Assembly (NCBI GenBank): GCA_902523095.1
Contig: CABYYE010000001.1
Span: forward strand, 38,847-102,846
Source: an uncultured Pelagibacteraceae bacterium
GTDB lineage: Bacteria > Pseudomonadota > Alphaproteobacteria > Pelagibacterales > Pelagibacteraceae
Length of the DNA: 64,000 nt
Direction: 5' to 3'
A program made the translations under genes and the position numbers. The notes under the pieces were generated by a model. The model was not told the DNA's origin, searched no databases, and saw nothing but the letters and a program-made list of their open reading frames with translations. Shown here in pieces: positions 45,769 through 55,454 of this stretch (position 1 is its first letter; every line of letters starts with the position of its first letter).

Positions 45769-45792
45769 CAATTTCTTTTAATAATCTATTAA
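45765..45792 (+). promoter_or_regulatory. acpP promoter overlapping the fabG stop
   Basis: A perfect TTGACA (45765-45770) contains the fabG TGA. A 16-bp spacer then leads to TATTAA (45787-45792). It predicts a leader of about 25 nt for acpP, with AAAGG at 45813-45817 as ribosome site. An independent promoter fits the high ACP demand. Confidence 0.6.
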
Positions 45793-45823
45793 GAAAATAT
45801 CATAAATATAACAAAGGTAATAA

Positions 45824-46066
45824 ATGTCGGACGATGTAAAAGCAAAAATTAAAAAAATAGTAGCAGACCATTTGGGTATTGAAGAAGAAAAAGTTACTGA
45901 AGAGGCAAGTTTTATAGATGATTTGGGTGCTGATAGCTTAGATACTGTTGAATTAGTGATGGCTTTCGAAGAAGAATTTGGATCTGAAATATCAGATAGT
46001 GAAGCCGAAAAAATATTAACAGTAGGAGATGCTATTAAGTTTATTGAAAGTAAAAGCAGTCAATAA
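45824..46066 (+). CDS. acpP: Acyl carrier protein
   Basis: 80 aa, strongly acidic. The phosphopantetheine attachment site is Ser38 in [20 protein letters not shown]. Helix I to IV are as in standard ACP. It carries growing acyl chains and supplies lipid A and lipoate pathways. It has its own promoter and ribosome site. The usual downstream partner fabF is absent and gmk follows after 20 bp. Confidence 0.98.
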   Translation: MSDDVKAKIKKIVADHLGIEEEKVTEEASFIDDLGADSLDTVELVMAFEEEFGSEISDSEAEKILTVGDAIKFIESKSSQ

Positions 46067-46086
46067 ACTTCCAATAAAAAGTTAAA

Positions 46087-46683
46087 ATGAGTCATGATGT
46101 AAAAAATATCATGGTAATTCTATCTTCAGTATCTGGAGTGGGCAAAACAACTATCACAAAGAAAATTCAACAAAAATATCAATCTTTTAAAATTTCAGTT
46201 TCTCACACTACAAGAAAACCAAGACCTAACGAAGTCGATGGTGTTGACTATCATTTTGTAACAAAAGAGAAATTTAAAAAATTGATAGATGATGGAAAGT
46301 TTTATGAGCATGCAAAAATTTTCGATAATTTTTATGGAACACACAAAGATAGTGTCGATAAAATGATAAAAAAAAATGATATAATATTCGATATAGATTG
46401 GCAAGGAACAAAGCAACTTTCAAAATTTAAAAACTTAGAATTAATAAAAATTTACTTAATACCTCCGAGCAAAAAAGAATTAAAGAACAGATTAATAAAA
46501 AGAAATCAAGATTCTTTAGATGAAGTTGAAAGAAGATTCGAGGCATTCGATAATGATATAAAGCATTGGAAGGACTATGACTATATTATCATAAACGAAA
46601 ATCTTGAAAATTGTTATAAACAAGTGGAAAAAATTATTTCAAAACATAAAAATATCTTTAAAGCTTCTCAAATAACTGTGTAA
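46087..46683 (+). CDS. gmk: Guanylate kinase
   Basis: 198 aa. The P-loop is SSVSGVGKTT (the usual SSPSGAGKTT has changed Pro and Ala). VSHTTRKPRPNEVDGVDYHFV is the GMP-binding segment, with the later DIDWQG and LIKRNQDS motifs. It phosphorylates GMP to GDP and works downstream of guaA, elsewhere in this window. It follows acpP by 20 bp and overlaps convergent rsmA by 26 bp. Confidence 0.96.
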   Translation: MSHDVKNIMVILSSVSGVGKTTITKKIQQKYQSFKISVSHTTRKPRPNEVDGVDYHFVTKEKFKKLIDDGKFYEHAKIFDNFYGTHKDSVDKMIKKNDIIFDIDWQGTKQLSKFKNLELIKIYLIPPSKKELKNRLIKRNQDSLDEVERRFEAFDNDIKHWKDYDYIIINENLENCYKQVEKIISKHKNIFKASQITV

Positions 46684-47443
46684 TTTGATAATATTTTTCT
46701 GGTTTAATCTCCTCTGGACGTAACTTAAGATTGAATTTTTTTTCAATATCTATTTTAAAATTATTTTTAAATATTTTCTTAAAACTTTTATTAATCATTT
46801 TTCTTCTATTTGAAAAAAAAATATTTGTAATTTTTTCTAAATTATTAATCTTTTTAATTTTTTGTCTAATAAAAGTAGGTTTAAATGATAAAACAGAAGA
46901 TATAACTTTTGGTTTAGGATGAAAACAGTTAGGAGAAATATTAAATTCTCGCTTAGAAGCAAGTCTATAATTTGTTAAGATTGATAATCTTCCATATTTT
47001 GAAGTGCCGTGTTTGGCAACAATCCTTTCAGCCATTTCTTTCTGAAACATCAATATTGACTCTGCATTTTTCGCGTCAGCTTTTTTGAATTTAATTATTT
47101 TAACCAATATTTGGGAAGAAATATTGTATGGTAAATTCCCAAAAATAATTGAATTTTTTTTTATCTTTTTATCAAGGTCAAAATCTAAAATGTCTTTATT
47201 AAAAACTTTTACTAAAGGATTTTTATTATATTTTTTAATTAAATCTTTATATAGAATACTATCTTTTTCGATAATTAATAAAGATTTTGGTTTTTTTTTG
47301 ATTATTTCATCAGTTAAAGCGCCAAGCCCAGGTCCTATTTCTATTATATTTTTATTTAAAATATTTTTTATACTAACTATTTTTTTTATGATGTTTTTAT
47401 CTTTTAAAAAGTTTTGTCCTAATGATTTTTTAGCAAATTTCAT
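46658..47443 (-). CDS. rsmA: 16S rRNA dimethyladenosine transferase
   Basis: 261 aa. The SAM site is EIGPGLGALTDEI, the catalytic motif IV NLPYNISSQIL, and the C-terminal domain carries LRPEEI and Lys-rich RNA-binding helices. RsmA (KsgA) dimethylates two adjacent adenines near the 3' end of 16S rRNA. It is the last gene of the lptF-to-rsmA run and overlaps pdxA by 4 bp. Its 3' end overlaps gmk by 26 bp on the other strand. Confidence 0.96.
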   Translation of the reverse strand: MKFAKKSLGQNFLKDKNIIKKIVSIKNILNKNIIEIGPGLGALTDEIIKKKPKSLLIIEKDSILYKDLIKKYNKNPLVKVFNKDILDFDLDKKIKKNSIIFGNLPYNISSQILVKIIKFKKADAKNAESILMFQKEMAERIVAKHGTSKYGRLSILTNYRLASKREFNISPNCFHPKPKVISSVLSFKPTFIRQKIKKINNLEKITNIFFSNRRKMINKSFKKIFKNNFKIDIEKKFNLKLRPEEIKPEKYYQITQLFEKL

Positions 47444-48408
47444 GAGTCTAGCTTATTTAAAAGTGTAATACATTTTAATAAACTTTGATAATTAGCTATT
47501 TTTTTTTTCACTATATCTAAAGCAGGACCGTGATCTGGTGACATTCGTCTATATGTTAACCCAAGTGTAATATTTATTGCATCAAATCCATATAAAGCTT
47601 TGAAAGGAGTCAAAACTTGATCATGATACGTGCCAACAATTACATCAAATTTTTTAAATTCATTTATAAAAACGGTGTCAGCAACTACGGGACCACTAAC
47701 ATTTATGCCTCTTTTTTTGAGTTTTTTAACTGAAGGTATAATATATTTTTTTTCCTCAGAATTTGCTTTTAACTCACCATTATGTGGATTCATACCCAAA
47801 ATTGCTATTTTAGGTTTATAACCAAATAATATTTTATAGTTTAGATTTAATGAAGTTATCTTTTGTGTAATTAGTTTTGTATTTATACTTTTATGAATAT
47901 CTTTTAAGTTAATATGTGTTGTAAGTGGAACAACAGAAAATTTTGAATTAGTTATCATCATGATTTCTGAGTTTTTTTTAATTTTACATTTTGAAGCAAA
48001 AAATTCTGTCACACCCTTCTTTTTTGTTTTTAACAATAATTTTTTATTTATAGAGCAATTAATTATTCCTTTAATTTTTCTAGTATTAGCTATTGTATGA
48101 GCTAAATTTAAACATTTAATTACATAATTTGATGAATTAGAAAAACTTATATTAAAAGGATCTTTAAAAGATACAGGGACATCAATTATATTTAAATAGT
48201 TGGCTTTTGTCTTCTTATCAATATCTTCCAATTTAAAAATTTTAATATTATATCTTAATAATTTAAATTGTTTTTCTAATAATCTATAATTACCTATTAG
48301 TAATAAATTTTTTTTAATTTTTTTATTTAATCTTTTCCATGTTTTATAAATTATTTCAGAATTAATACTATTCGGATCTCCAGATACCAGAAGAATTTTT
48401 TTTATCAT
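47440..48408 (-). CDS. pdxA: 4-hydroxythreonine-4-phosphate dehydrogenase
   Basis: 322 aa. VSGDPNSINSEII at the start corresponds to the usual GDPAGIGPE but is degenerate. The metal-binding and substrate region DVIVGTYHDQVLTPFKALYGFDAINITLGL and RMSPDHGPALDI are well kept, with AILGMNPHNGE. PdxA acts in the DXP-dependent pathway to pyridoxal phosphate. It lies between surA and rsmA with 4-bp overlaps at both ends, the conserved surA-pdxA-rsmA order. Confidence 0.93.
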   Translation of the reverse strand: MIKKILLVSGDPNSINSEIIYKTWKRLNKKIKKNLLLIGNYRLLEKQFKLLRYNIKIFKLEDIDKKTKANYLNIIDVPVSFKDPFNISFSNSSNYVIKCLNLAHTIANTRKIKGIINCSINKKLLLKTKKKGVTEFFASKCKIKKNSEIMMITNSKFSVVPLTTHINLKDIHKSINTKLITQKITSLNLNYKILFGYKPKIAILGMNPHNGELKANSEEKKYIIPSVKKLKKRGINVSGPVVADTVFINEFKKFDVIVGTYHDQVLTPFKALYGFDAINITLGLTYRRMSPDHGPALDIVKKKIANYQSLLKCITLLNKLDS

Positions 48409-49346
48409 TTTAGCTCTATATAAGCATTATTTTTAATTTTTGATAAGTGGCTACTTGAATACAAATCAAGTAATTCACCTTTTTTTTGCATAATAATTTT
48501 CTCTCTTACTGTTTCCAAGTTGGACTCATCAATATTTAATTTTTTTATATCTTCAAGTTTTAATATTAATACAGAATTTTTTTGAATTATTGGATTTGTA
48601 ATTTGTCCTTTTTCTATGTTTTGAATTTCATTCAAAATCTTCTTTGATAGTGATTTTGAATTAATCCATCCCAAATTACCACCATCTAAAGACGTTGTCG
48701 ATATACTATATTTTATAGCTGCATTTTGAAAACCAATTAAATTTATCTGATCTTTAAGTTCATTTATTATAGTTTTAATTTCATTAAAATTTTCTGCCCT
48801 AACTTCTATTTCTGATAATTTATACTCAAACAAATTTTGTTGACTTATTAATACCTTTTTTAACTCTTCATCTACTTCTTTTTCATCAATAATTGATTTT
48901 TCACCATAAATACTTATGATTAATTGTTGCCAATTAAGCTCTGTGTTAATTTCATCAATATATAGTTTGTAATCTAAATCATTATTTATGAATATCTTTT
49001 TAAAAGAATTTGTATCTAGATTATATGATTTAGCTATTCTTTTGACATAATTATTAACATTAGCATTTTCTTGTAAGTAATTTAATTTTTTTAATTCATT
49101 TTTCTTAAGTTTAACATCTATTAAAGATTTTAAAGCTAAACTTTTAGTTTTATTTATATTACTTTGATTTAAGGTTTCATTATTTAAAATTAAAATAGTT
49201 CTTATTTTATTTTTTAATTCATAGGAACTAATCATCTCATTTTCTACATCGGCAATTATTTTTGTTTGTACTGTAGCGTAAGAAAATTTATAAGAGGATG
49301 TAAAAATTAAGAATATTATTATTAATTTTGAAAACCTTTTTTTCAT
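48405..49346 (-). CDS. surA: SurA-like periplasmic chaperone/peptidyl-prolyl isomerase
   Basis: 313 aa with a signal peptide (LIIIFLIFTSSYKFSYA). An N-terminal SurA-type domain is followed by one parvulin-like domain (FEYKLSEIEVRAENFNEI, then DGGNLGWINSKSLSKKI and KGQITNPI), instead of two in E. coli. It escorts outer-membrane proteins to the BAM complex, probably including LptD encoded just upstream. One rotamase domain is common in Alphaproteobacteria. It overlaps pdxA by 4 bp and starts directly after lptD. Confidence 0.88.
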   Translation of the reverse strand: MKKRFSKLIIIFLIFTSSYKFSYATVQTKIIADVENEMISSYELKNKIRTILILNNETLNQSNINKTKSLALKSLIDVKLKKNELKKLNYLQENANVNNYVKRIAKSYNLDTNSFKKIFINNDLDYKLYIDEINTELNWQQLIISIYGEKSIIDEKEVDEELKKVLISQQNLFEYKLSEIEVRAENFNEIKTIINELKDQINLIGFQNAAIKYSISTTSLDGGNLGWINSKSLSKKILNEIQNIEKGQITNPIIQKNSVLILKLEDIKKLNIDESNLETVREKIIMQKKGELLDLYSSSHLSKIKNNAYIELK

Positions 49347-51659
49347 TTATCTATTGAAAGATGGTGTGTTTATATTGCCTAATGGAGAAATTGTAATTCT
49401 AAACATTAATGAATTTTCTGGCTCTAGCTCTGAGTCCTCATAGAATTCTCGACGATAAACTATACCTGCTCTTAAACAATCATTTAAATATTCATAACTT
49501 AAATCATAATACTCAGCAGAGTCTGTAACTAAATTCCTTTTTGTTCCCGCTGAAAAAATCCCATTCTTAGTTCGAGCAAGATCAAATTTTGCTTTTATAT
49601 ATTCTTGATCGCCAATATGCCTTTTCTCTTGTAAATAACTCAAATCAAATTTTATTATATTTGTATTTATTTCAGCTCCAAATTCATTGTAATTTAAATC
49701 ATTATAATTTTGATCTAATGCAAAATTATAATTGATTTTTGTATTTTCATTTAATTGATAATTCAAATTACCAACTACGTCAGATAATTTTTCGTCAAGA
49801 CTTGATGAAGAAGGCATATTTTTTTTCTCTTTTTCATTTATTATTTGTCCAACAGTAAAATTTATTTGTTTATTTTCCCTCTCATTTCTAAAATCGTAGT
49901 CAAAACCAATAGTTGTGCTTAAACCCCCTTCAAAATTGTTATTTGAATTTAATCTATCTAAACTAAAAATATTTAAATGATTAAGTTTAAGACTACCAGT
50001 TTCCTTTCTCATAAAGTCTGGCGCAGCCCTAAACAAAATCTTTGGAGTTAAAAAGTGTTCAGAGTTATCTATTGTTTTTTTGAAAAGATTTATTTCAGCT
50101 AAATATCCTAATGCTCCAAAAAATTCATTAGTAGTGTCAGTTTTAAACTCTGTATTTTTTGCTTCATAATTAATATTTTTTAATTTTCCTAAAATATTAC
50201 TTTTTAATCCAGAGTCAAAATATAAGTTACTATATTTCCAATCAACATCATTTACTAAAAATTTTGTATGTTTGTTCGTGTCGTAATTATGTACTTTTAA
50301 GTTTGATGTCAAATCGGCTACACCAAATTTATTCCTAAATAAATTTTTATCCAAAGTAATTTCTGGAAGTATAAACTCATATTTGTCATTATAATCTTCT
50401 TGTAAAGTTTCATAAATACTAGCATTGAGACCAAAAAAAATATCATCATCGTTATGGGTAAAGTTTATAGAATTTTCGAGCGTGTTTGTTTCATATGAAG
50501 TTAAATTTGATTTAATTTTATATAATTTAAGATATTTATCGTCAGAAGTATTTTGCAATGATAACTTAAAATTAGTTTCAGCATCTTCTTTGCTTTCAAA
50601 ATTTTTTACAAATTTTGCGAATAAATGTGATCTATCACCTACCTTTTTAGCTTTTTCAGATTTTTTGAAACCTTCTGTATAACCCAAATCAAGAATAAGG
50701 TTTGAAGTCTTAAAAGCTTGTCTATATTCACCTAACATTAAAGGTCTTTCAGAGTCGAATAAACTGGTATTTAAAGTAAAATCCTTATCTCTATTTATGG
50801 CAAAATAATATGGAACCTTAATCCCAGTTCCTAAGTTTTTAGAGTTAAGTAATGTTGGTGGTAAAAAACCTGATCTCCTATCAACAGTAGGATCAGGATG
50901 AGACAATTTAGGTAAATATAATATTGGTACATCGTAAATTTTGATAACTGCATTATCATAATAAATTGTTTTTTGAATTTTATTATGTCTCATTTTCCCA
51001 GCCTGAATTGACCATGGAGGACATTTATCACCTTTTCTGTAATCACATATTGTGAATATACTTTTCGTAAATTGACTTTCGTTTTTATCTATTTTTATTG
51101 TATTTGCGAAGACTCTAGGTTTATTATTATTTTCAATTTTTAAATCATCTTGATTTAAAAAAGCTTTTATATCAGTTCCGACTATTTCTCTTTTTTTTTC
51201 ATCAATATAAATTTGGGAAAATTTATAAGAATTTTTTTTTAGATCTTTAACCTCAATATTTCCAAAAGATCTAAAAAATTTTTCTGAGGTCAAATAATTA
51301 AAATTCTCTAAAAAAATATCATTTTTTTCAGGGTCTTTAATTAATGTAGGTTTTTCTGAAAATATAAGATTTTTTTTATTGTCAAAAACTATGTCAGTTC
51401 CATTAATAACATATCCTTCTGATGTAATGATTGTCGTTTCTCCTTTGCTTTCAAATATCTCTAGATCTTTATTATATTCTGCATAATTAGTTTTAAGAAT
51501 GTTATTTCTACTGTCTTTGGCAACAACATCTTTTTTAAAAACTGTAATTTTTGTTTTTTTATCAATTGATATTTCTAAAGACTCTATATTTAAACTTTCA
51601 GCATTCAATTTGCTGATAAAAAGAAATGACAGAAATATAATTAAAAATTTACTTTTCAT
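49347..51659 (-). CDS. lptD: LPS-assembly outer-membrane protein LptD
   Basis: 770 aa from ATG at 51659, which gives a normal signal peptide (KSKFLIIFLSFLFISKLNA). An earlier start would add six residues inside lptG. The N-terminal beta-jellyroll (OstA/LptA-like, about 25-200) includes SKGETTIITSEGYVINGTDI. The C-terminal barrel begins near YLPKLSHPDPTVDRRSGFLPP, a family signature. Cysteines in TICDYRKGDKCPPW may form the expected disulfide. It inserts LPS into the outer leaflet with LptE. Order lptF-lptG-lptD-surA is conserved. Confidence 0.92.
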   Translation of the reverse strand: MKSKFLIIFLSFLFISKLNAESLNIESLEISIDKKTKITVFKKDVVAKDSRNNILKTNYAEYNKDLEIFESKGETTIITSEGYVINGTDIVFDNKKNLIFSEKPTLIKDPEKNDIFLENFNYLTSEKFFRSFGNIEVKDLKKNSYKFSQIYIDEKKREIVGTDIKAFLNQDDLKIENNNKPRVFANTIKIDKNESQFTKSIFTICDYRKGDKCPPWSIQAGKMRHNKIQKTIYYDNAVIKIYDVPILYLPKLSHPDPTVDRRSGFLPPTLLNSKNLGTGIKVPYYFAINRDKDFTLNTSLFDSERPLMLGEYRQAFKTSNLILDLGYTEGFKKSEKAKKVGDRSHLFAKFVKNFESKEDAETNFKLSLQNTSDDKYLKLYKIKSNLTSYETNTLENSINFTHNDDDIFFGLNASIYETLQEDYNDKYEFILPEITLDKNLFRNKFGVADLTSNLKVHNYDTNKHTKFLVNDVDWKYSNLYFDSGLKSNILGKLKNINYEAKNTEFKTDTTNEFFGALGYLAEINLFKKTIDNSEHFLTPKILFRAAPDFMRKETGSLKLNHLNIFSLDRLNSNNNFEGGLSTTIGFDYDFRNERENKQINFTVGQIINEKEKKNMPSSSSLDEKLSDVVGNLNYQLNENTKINYNFALDQNYNDLNYNEFGAEINTNIIKFDLSYLQEKRHIGDQEYIKAKFDLARTKNGIFSAGTKRNLVTDSAEYYDLSYEYLNDCLRAGIVYRREFYEDSELEPENSLMFRITISPLGNINTPSFNR

Positions 51660-52737
51660 TAATTTGCAATATTCCAATTGACGAAAAAATACCTATTGTA
51701 ACAACTGGCACCCAAGCAGCTAGAGATAAAGATATTCTATCAGTTTGGCCCAGCGCTAAAGACAAATCTTTAAAATAGTATACTGCTACACATGTGATTA
51801 AACCGACAACAATATAGGTAAAGTTATTTGATTGTTTAAGTGTATTCATGGCTAAAATAGAGGCAATAGCAGTCATTAAAAATAAAAAAAATGGTAAAGC
51901 AAGCATCGAATTTAAATTTTGATCTAAATATTCTTTATTGTAACCCTTTTTTAGTAAATCGTCATAATTTACCAATAAGTCAAGGAACGACATAGCGTCT
52001 AAATTCTTAAAGAGACTAGTGATTTTAATATAATCATATTTAGATGTAATCATATACTTTTCTTTTGAAATATTTTTTGTGACCCCATCCTCAAACGTAA
52101 TGATAACTACATCATCTAATACCCAGTTATTTTTACTGATGTCTGCTTTTTTTGAAAAAATTTTATTTTTCAATTTATAATTTTCATCAAGGTTAATTAT
52201 TGTTATATTTTCCAATATATTATTTTCAAATTCCTTTGCTGAGATTATTCTATGTCCTTTATCAACGTTTTCTTTTATCCATAGCCCATTTTTATTGATT
52301 GATATTAAATGATCTACATCACGAGAGTATTTAGCTTTTGTTTGCTCGTAATATTTCACCATCGTGGAGGTAATAGGGTTTATCATAAATAATATTATCC
52401 ATCCAAATACAAAAGACATAAAAGCAATGATAAAAAAAATTTTAAAATTTGAATAACCAAATACTTTTAAAGTGAGAAGATCTTTACTATCTCTTAGATT
52501 AAGTAAAAACCACATACTAGAAATAAAAATTACAAATGGAAGTAATTTTATAATTATACTTGGTATTAATAATGCTGTTAGAGTTAGAGGAACAATAAAT
52601 GAAGTGTTTAAATTTTTAAAAAATTCAACTTCTTCCAATAAATTTAAGATAATTCCAAAACAGTAAAAAAGTAATACAACTTTTAACAACGTTTTAGCAA
52701 AACCTAAAAATAAATATTTATTTAAAGTTTTATTCAT
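51649..52737 (-). CDS. lptG: LPS export permease LptG
   Basis: 362 aa, YjgP/YjgQ family. Three helices lie at the N-terminus (about 12-30, 47-75, 95-120), then a periplasmic beta-jellyroll (about 130-265), and three helices to the end. Typical phrases are LLPFVIFISSMWFLLNLRDSKDLLTLKVFG and the late LALGQTDRISLSLAAWVP. With LptF and the ATPase LptB it extracts LPS from the inner membrane. It overlaps lptF by 4 bp and lptD by 11 bp. Confidence 0.93.
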   Translation of the reverse strand: MNKTLNKYLFLGFAKTLLKVVLLFYCFGIILNLLEEVEFFKNLNTSFIVPLTLTALLIPSIIIKLLPFVIFISSMWFLLNLRDSKDLLTLKVFGYSNFKIFFIIAFMSFVFGWIILFMINPITSTMVKYYEQTKAKYSRDVDHLISINKNGLWIKENVDKGHRIISAKEFENNILENITIINLDENYKLKNKIFSKKADISKNNWVLDDVVIITFEDGVTKNISKEKYMITSKYDYIKITSLFKNLDAMSFLDLLVNYDDLLKKGYNKEYLDQNLNSMLALPFFLFLMTAIASILAMNTLKQSNNFTYIVVGLITCVAVYYFKDLSLALGQTDRISLSLAAWVPVVTIGIFSSIGILQINEK

Positions 52738-53864
52738 TTTAAGTAAGACTCTTTTTTAAATTGTAACATTAAAATAAAATATAATAATGGTATGACTAAA
52801 AATGGGGTAAAAATAAATATAAGTCCCATTAATTTTGATATACCAGTAAATCTAATCATTAATTCTGAGTAAAGCAGAATTAAAAAGCTTAAGAAAAAGA
52901 TAGAGTATTTATTTAAAAAAAAAGTTCTTTTAAATTTAGGCTTAATTAATAAAAAAGAGCATATAAGAGCAACTATTGGTAAATAGAAGGGTAGAGAAAA
53001 TCTTCTATTGAGCATAGAAGATAACTCCGTTTTAGAATCTTTTTTGCAGTCTAGTGTTTTTATTTCAATATTTCGAAAACATCTAATTAATTTCAACGTA
53101 GAGGTTTCTTGTAGTTTAGGTTGTTGAATGACATTATTTTTTAAATTTTTTAAACTGATATTAAGTTGTTCAAATTTTACTAGATTATTTTCCAAATTTT
53201 CTTTTTCAGTTAAGATATAACCATCAAAAAGTATCATTCTTTTTTCCTCTACTATACCAGCATTGGAAATTATCGTAGTCGAACGGGTTGTATTATTTTC
53301 AGCTACTAAATTTTTTAGAATATCAGATTGATCATGAATAAATACATTTTCTATTTTATTGTTTAATCTTTTTTCAACCATGAATGTAAATCCTTTAAAA
53401 GAGTCACTAAATTGTTTTACTTTTATAGTAGGTAAAAAAGAATTAAATCCATCTTTAGTTAATAAAAGTCTGGATTTATTTAGAGTCAATGGGGTAATAA
53501 AAGATGATAACAATAAATATATTAAAACAATAAATATTGAGGTGATAAAAAAAAGGTTAACTATTTGTAATTTTTTAACTCCCGATGTCCACAATATTAT
53601 AAATTCATTATCTCTGAGATGCTTAACTATAAAGAGAAATAAGGCTAAAAGAAATGACAGCGGTATGAATTTTGTAAAAACACCAAAAAAATTTAATAAA
53701 GTATATAAGAAGTACGTACTTATTGAATATCCATTTTCGACAATAAGATCTAAAAAATTTACAGCTTTTACTGTAATAGCTATAAGAGATAAGCCAAATA
53801 GTATTACTAAAAATGTTTTTAGTATTTCCCTGAAGAAATTTTGATAAATTTTGTTTTGTAGCAT
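52734..53864 (-). CDS. lptF: LPS export permease LptF
   Basis: 376 aa from ATG 53864, which gives the typical start LQNKIYQNFFREILKTFLVIL. The longer TTG start at 53882 is unlikely. The same six-helix plus periplasmic jellyroll plan as LptG is visible, with the phrase KHLRDNEFIILWTSGVKKLQ after the second helix. It opens the lptF-lptG-lptD-surA-pdxA-rsmA run and diverges from pepA with 132 bp between. Confidence 0.92.
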   Translation of the reverse strand: MLQNKIYQNFFREILKTFLVILFGLSLIAITVKAVNFLDLIVENGYSISTYFLYTLLNFFGVFTKFIPLSFLLALFLFIVKHLRDNEFIILWTSGVKKLQIVNLFFITSIFIVLIYLLLSSFITPLTLNKSRLLLTKDGFNSFLPTIKVKQFSDSFKGFTFMVEKRLNNKIENVFIHDQSDILKNLVAENNTTRSTTIISNAGIVEEKRMILFDGYILTEKENLENNLVKFEQLNISLKNLKNNVIQQPKLQETSTLKLIRCFRNIEIKTLDCKKDSKTELSSMLNRRFSLPFYLPIVALICSFLLIKPKFKRTFFLNKYSIFFLSFLILLYSELMIRFTGISKLMGLIFIFTPFLVIPLLYFILMLQFKKESYLK

Positions 53865-53996
53865 TGTAATTTGATATACCAAAATAATGTAACTTTAATT
53901 AAAACTCAACCTATGATAGTACACTATAATGAATTTTCCATTGAAATCTGCTATATTTGATCATATATACCTTTCAATTCTATTTATTTAAAAATT

Positions 53997-55454
53997 ATGT
54001 CTATTAAAATTAACTATTCAAAAAATACAGGCTTTAAATCGTCAGCCAATCTGGTGTTATTTACTAATGAAAAATTCAATATAAATGGATTAAAAAAATA
54101 CCTTTCAAATTCTGAGTTTGCGTACATAGATGATTTATTAAAAACTAGTGATTTAAAAAAAAACTTATTTGTTTTTGAAGTAAATTCAAAAAAGAAAATA
54201 GTTTTAATATCAATTAAAAACAACTTAAAGATTTCTGATATAGAAAGTCTAGGAGCCGAATTCTATGGCAGAATTAATTATGGAAAAAATAGTGAGTACT
54301 TTGTAAACTCTGATAGTATCGTAACTAAACTTGATAATCTTTTAGGTCATTTTCTTCATGGACTAAAATTAAAATCATATAAATTTAATAAATATAAAAC
54401 CAAAAAAGAAACAAGATTTATTTCTATAAATATAATTGGAAATAAAAACAAACCTTCATTACAAAATCAATTAAAATTCAAAGCTTTAGAAGAAGGCACT
54501 TTTTACGCAAGAGATTTAGTTTCAGAACCAGGAAATATTTTACATCCTGACGAATATGTCAAAAGATTAAACTCACTTAAAAAAGATGGTTTAAAGATAA
54601 ATATATACGATGAAAAAAAATTAAAAAAACTTGGTATGAATGCTTTACTTGGAGTAGGGATGGGAAGTGTAAGAGGTTCATATCTTGTAACCATGGAATG
54701 GAACGGAGTAAAAAATAATTCTAAACCTTTGGCATTTGTTGGAAAAGGAGTCACTTTTGATACAGGTGGCTATTCATTAAAGCCAGCAAGATTTATGGAA
54801 GACATGACTTATGACATGGCTGGCTCCGCTGCTGTAGTTGGTTTAATGAAGAGTTTAGCGCTAAGAAAAGCAAAAATTAATGCAGTTGGCGTTGTTGGAC
54901 TTGTTGAAAATATGGTTAGTGGAGTAGCTCAAAGACCTGGAGATATTGTTAAATCCTATAGTGGTAAAACTATAGAAGTGCTAAATACTGATGCAGAAGG
55001 AAGATTAGTTTTAGCTGATGCATTAACATTTACAGAAAAAAAATTTAAACCAAAACTTATCGTTGATCTCGCAACATTAACGGGTGCTATTATAGTTTGT
55101 TTAGGATCAGAATATGCTGGGCTATTTTCTAACGATGATAAATTATCTAAACAAATTTTAAATGCAGGTGAAAAGGTAGAGGAAAAGCTATGGAGAATGC
55201 CTCTTCATAAAAATTATGATAAACTTATGAACTCTAAGAACGCTGACGTGCAAAATATAAATTATGTTGGTGGAGCTGGATCAACAACAGCGGCACAATT
55301 TTTACAACGATTTATTTTAGATAAAACCCCATGGGCACATTTAGATATAGCAGGAATGGCATTTTCAAAGTATGGGGGAGCATTAAATTCAGGTGGGGCA
55401 ACAGGGTTTGGAGTAAGATTATTAAACAAACTAATAGAAGAAAATTATGAATAA
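53997..55454 (+). CDS. pepA: Leucyl aminopeptidase (M17 cytosol aminopeptidase)
   Basis: 485 aa. The C-terminal catalytic domain has the two-metal motifs FVGKGVTFDTGGYSLKPA, DMAGSAAVVG and the signature NTDAEGRLVLADAL, plus TGAIIVCLG. The N-terminal domain is the less conserved macro-like part. It removes N-terminal residues from peptides, and PepA may also bind DNA in some bacteria. Divergence from lptF is the same as in E. coli. It overlaps ndk by 8 bp. Confidence 0.96.
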   Translation: MSIKINYSKNTGFKSSANLVLFTNEKFNINGLKKYLSNSEFAYIDDLLKTSDLKKNLFVFEVNSKKKIVLISIKNNLKISDIESLGAEFYGRINYGKNSEYFVNSDSIVTKLDNLLGHFLHGLKLKSYKFNKYKTKKETRFISINIIGNKNKPSLQNQLKFKALEEGTFYARDLVSEPGNILHPDEYVKRLNSLKKDGLKINIYDEKKLKKLGMNALLGVGMGSVRGSYLVTMEWNGVKNNSKPLAFVGKGVTFDTGGYSLKPARFMEDMTYDMAGSAAVVGLMKSLALRKAKINAVGVVGLVENMVSGVAQRPGDIVKSYSGKTIEVLNTDAEGRLVLADALTFTEKKFKPKLIVDLATLTGAIIVCLGSEYAGLFSNDDKLSKQILNAGEKVEEKLWRMPLHKNYDKLMNSKNADVQNINYVGGAGSTTAAQFLQRFILDKTPWAHLDIAGMAFSKYGGALNSGGATGFGVRLLNKLIEENYE

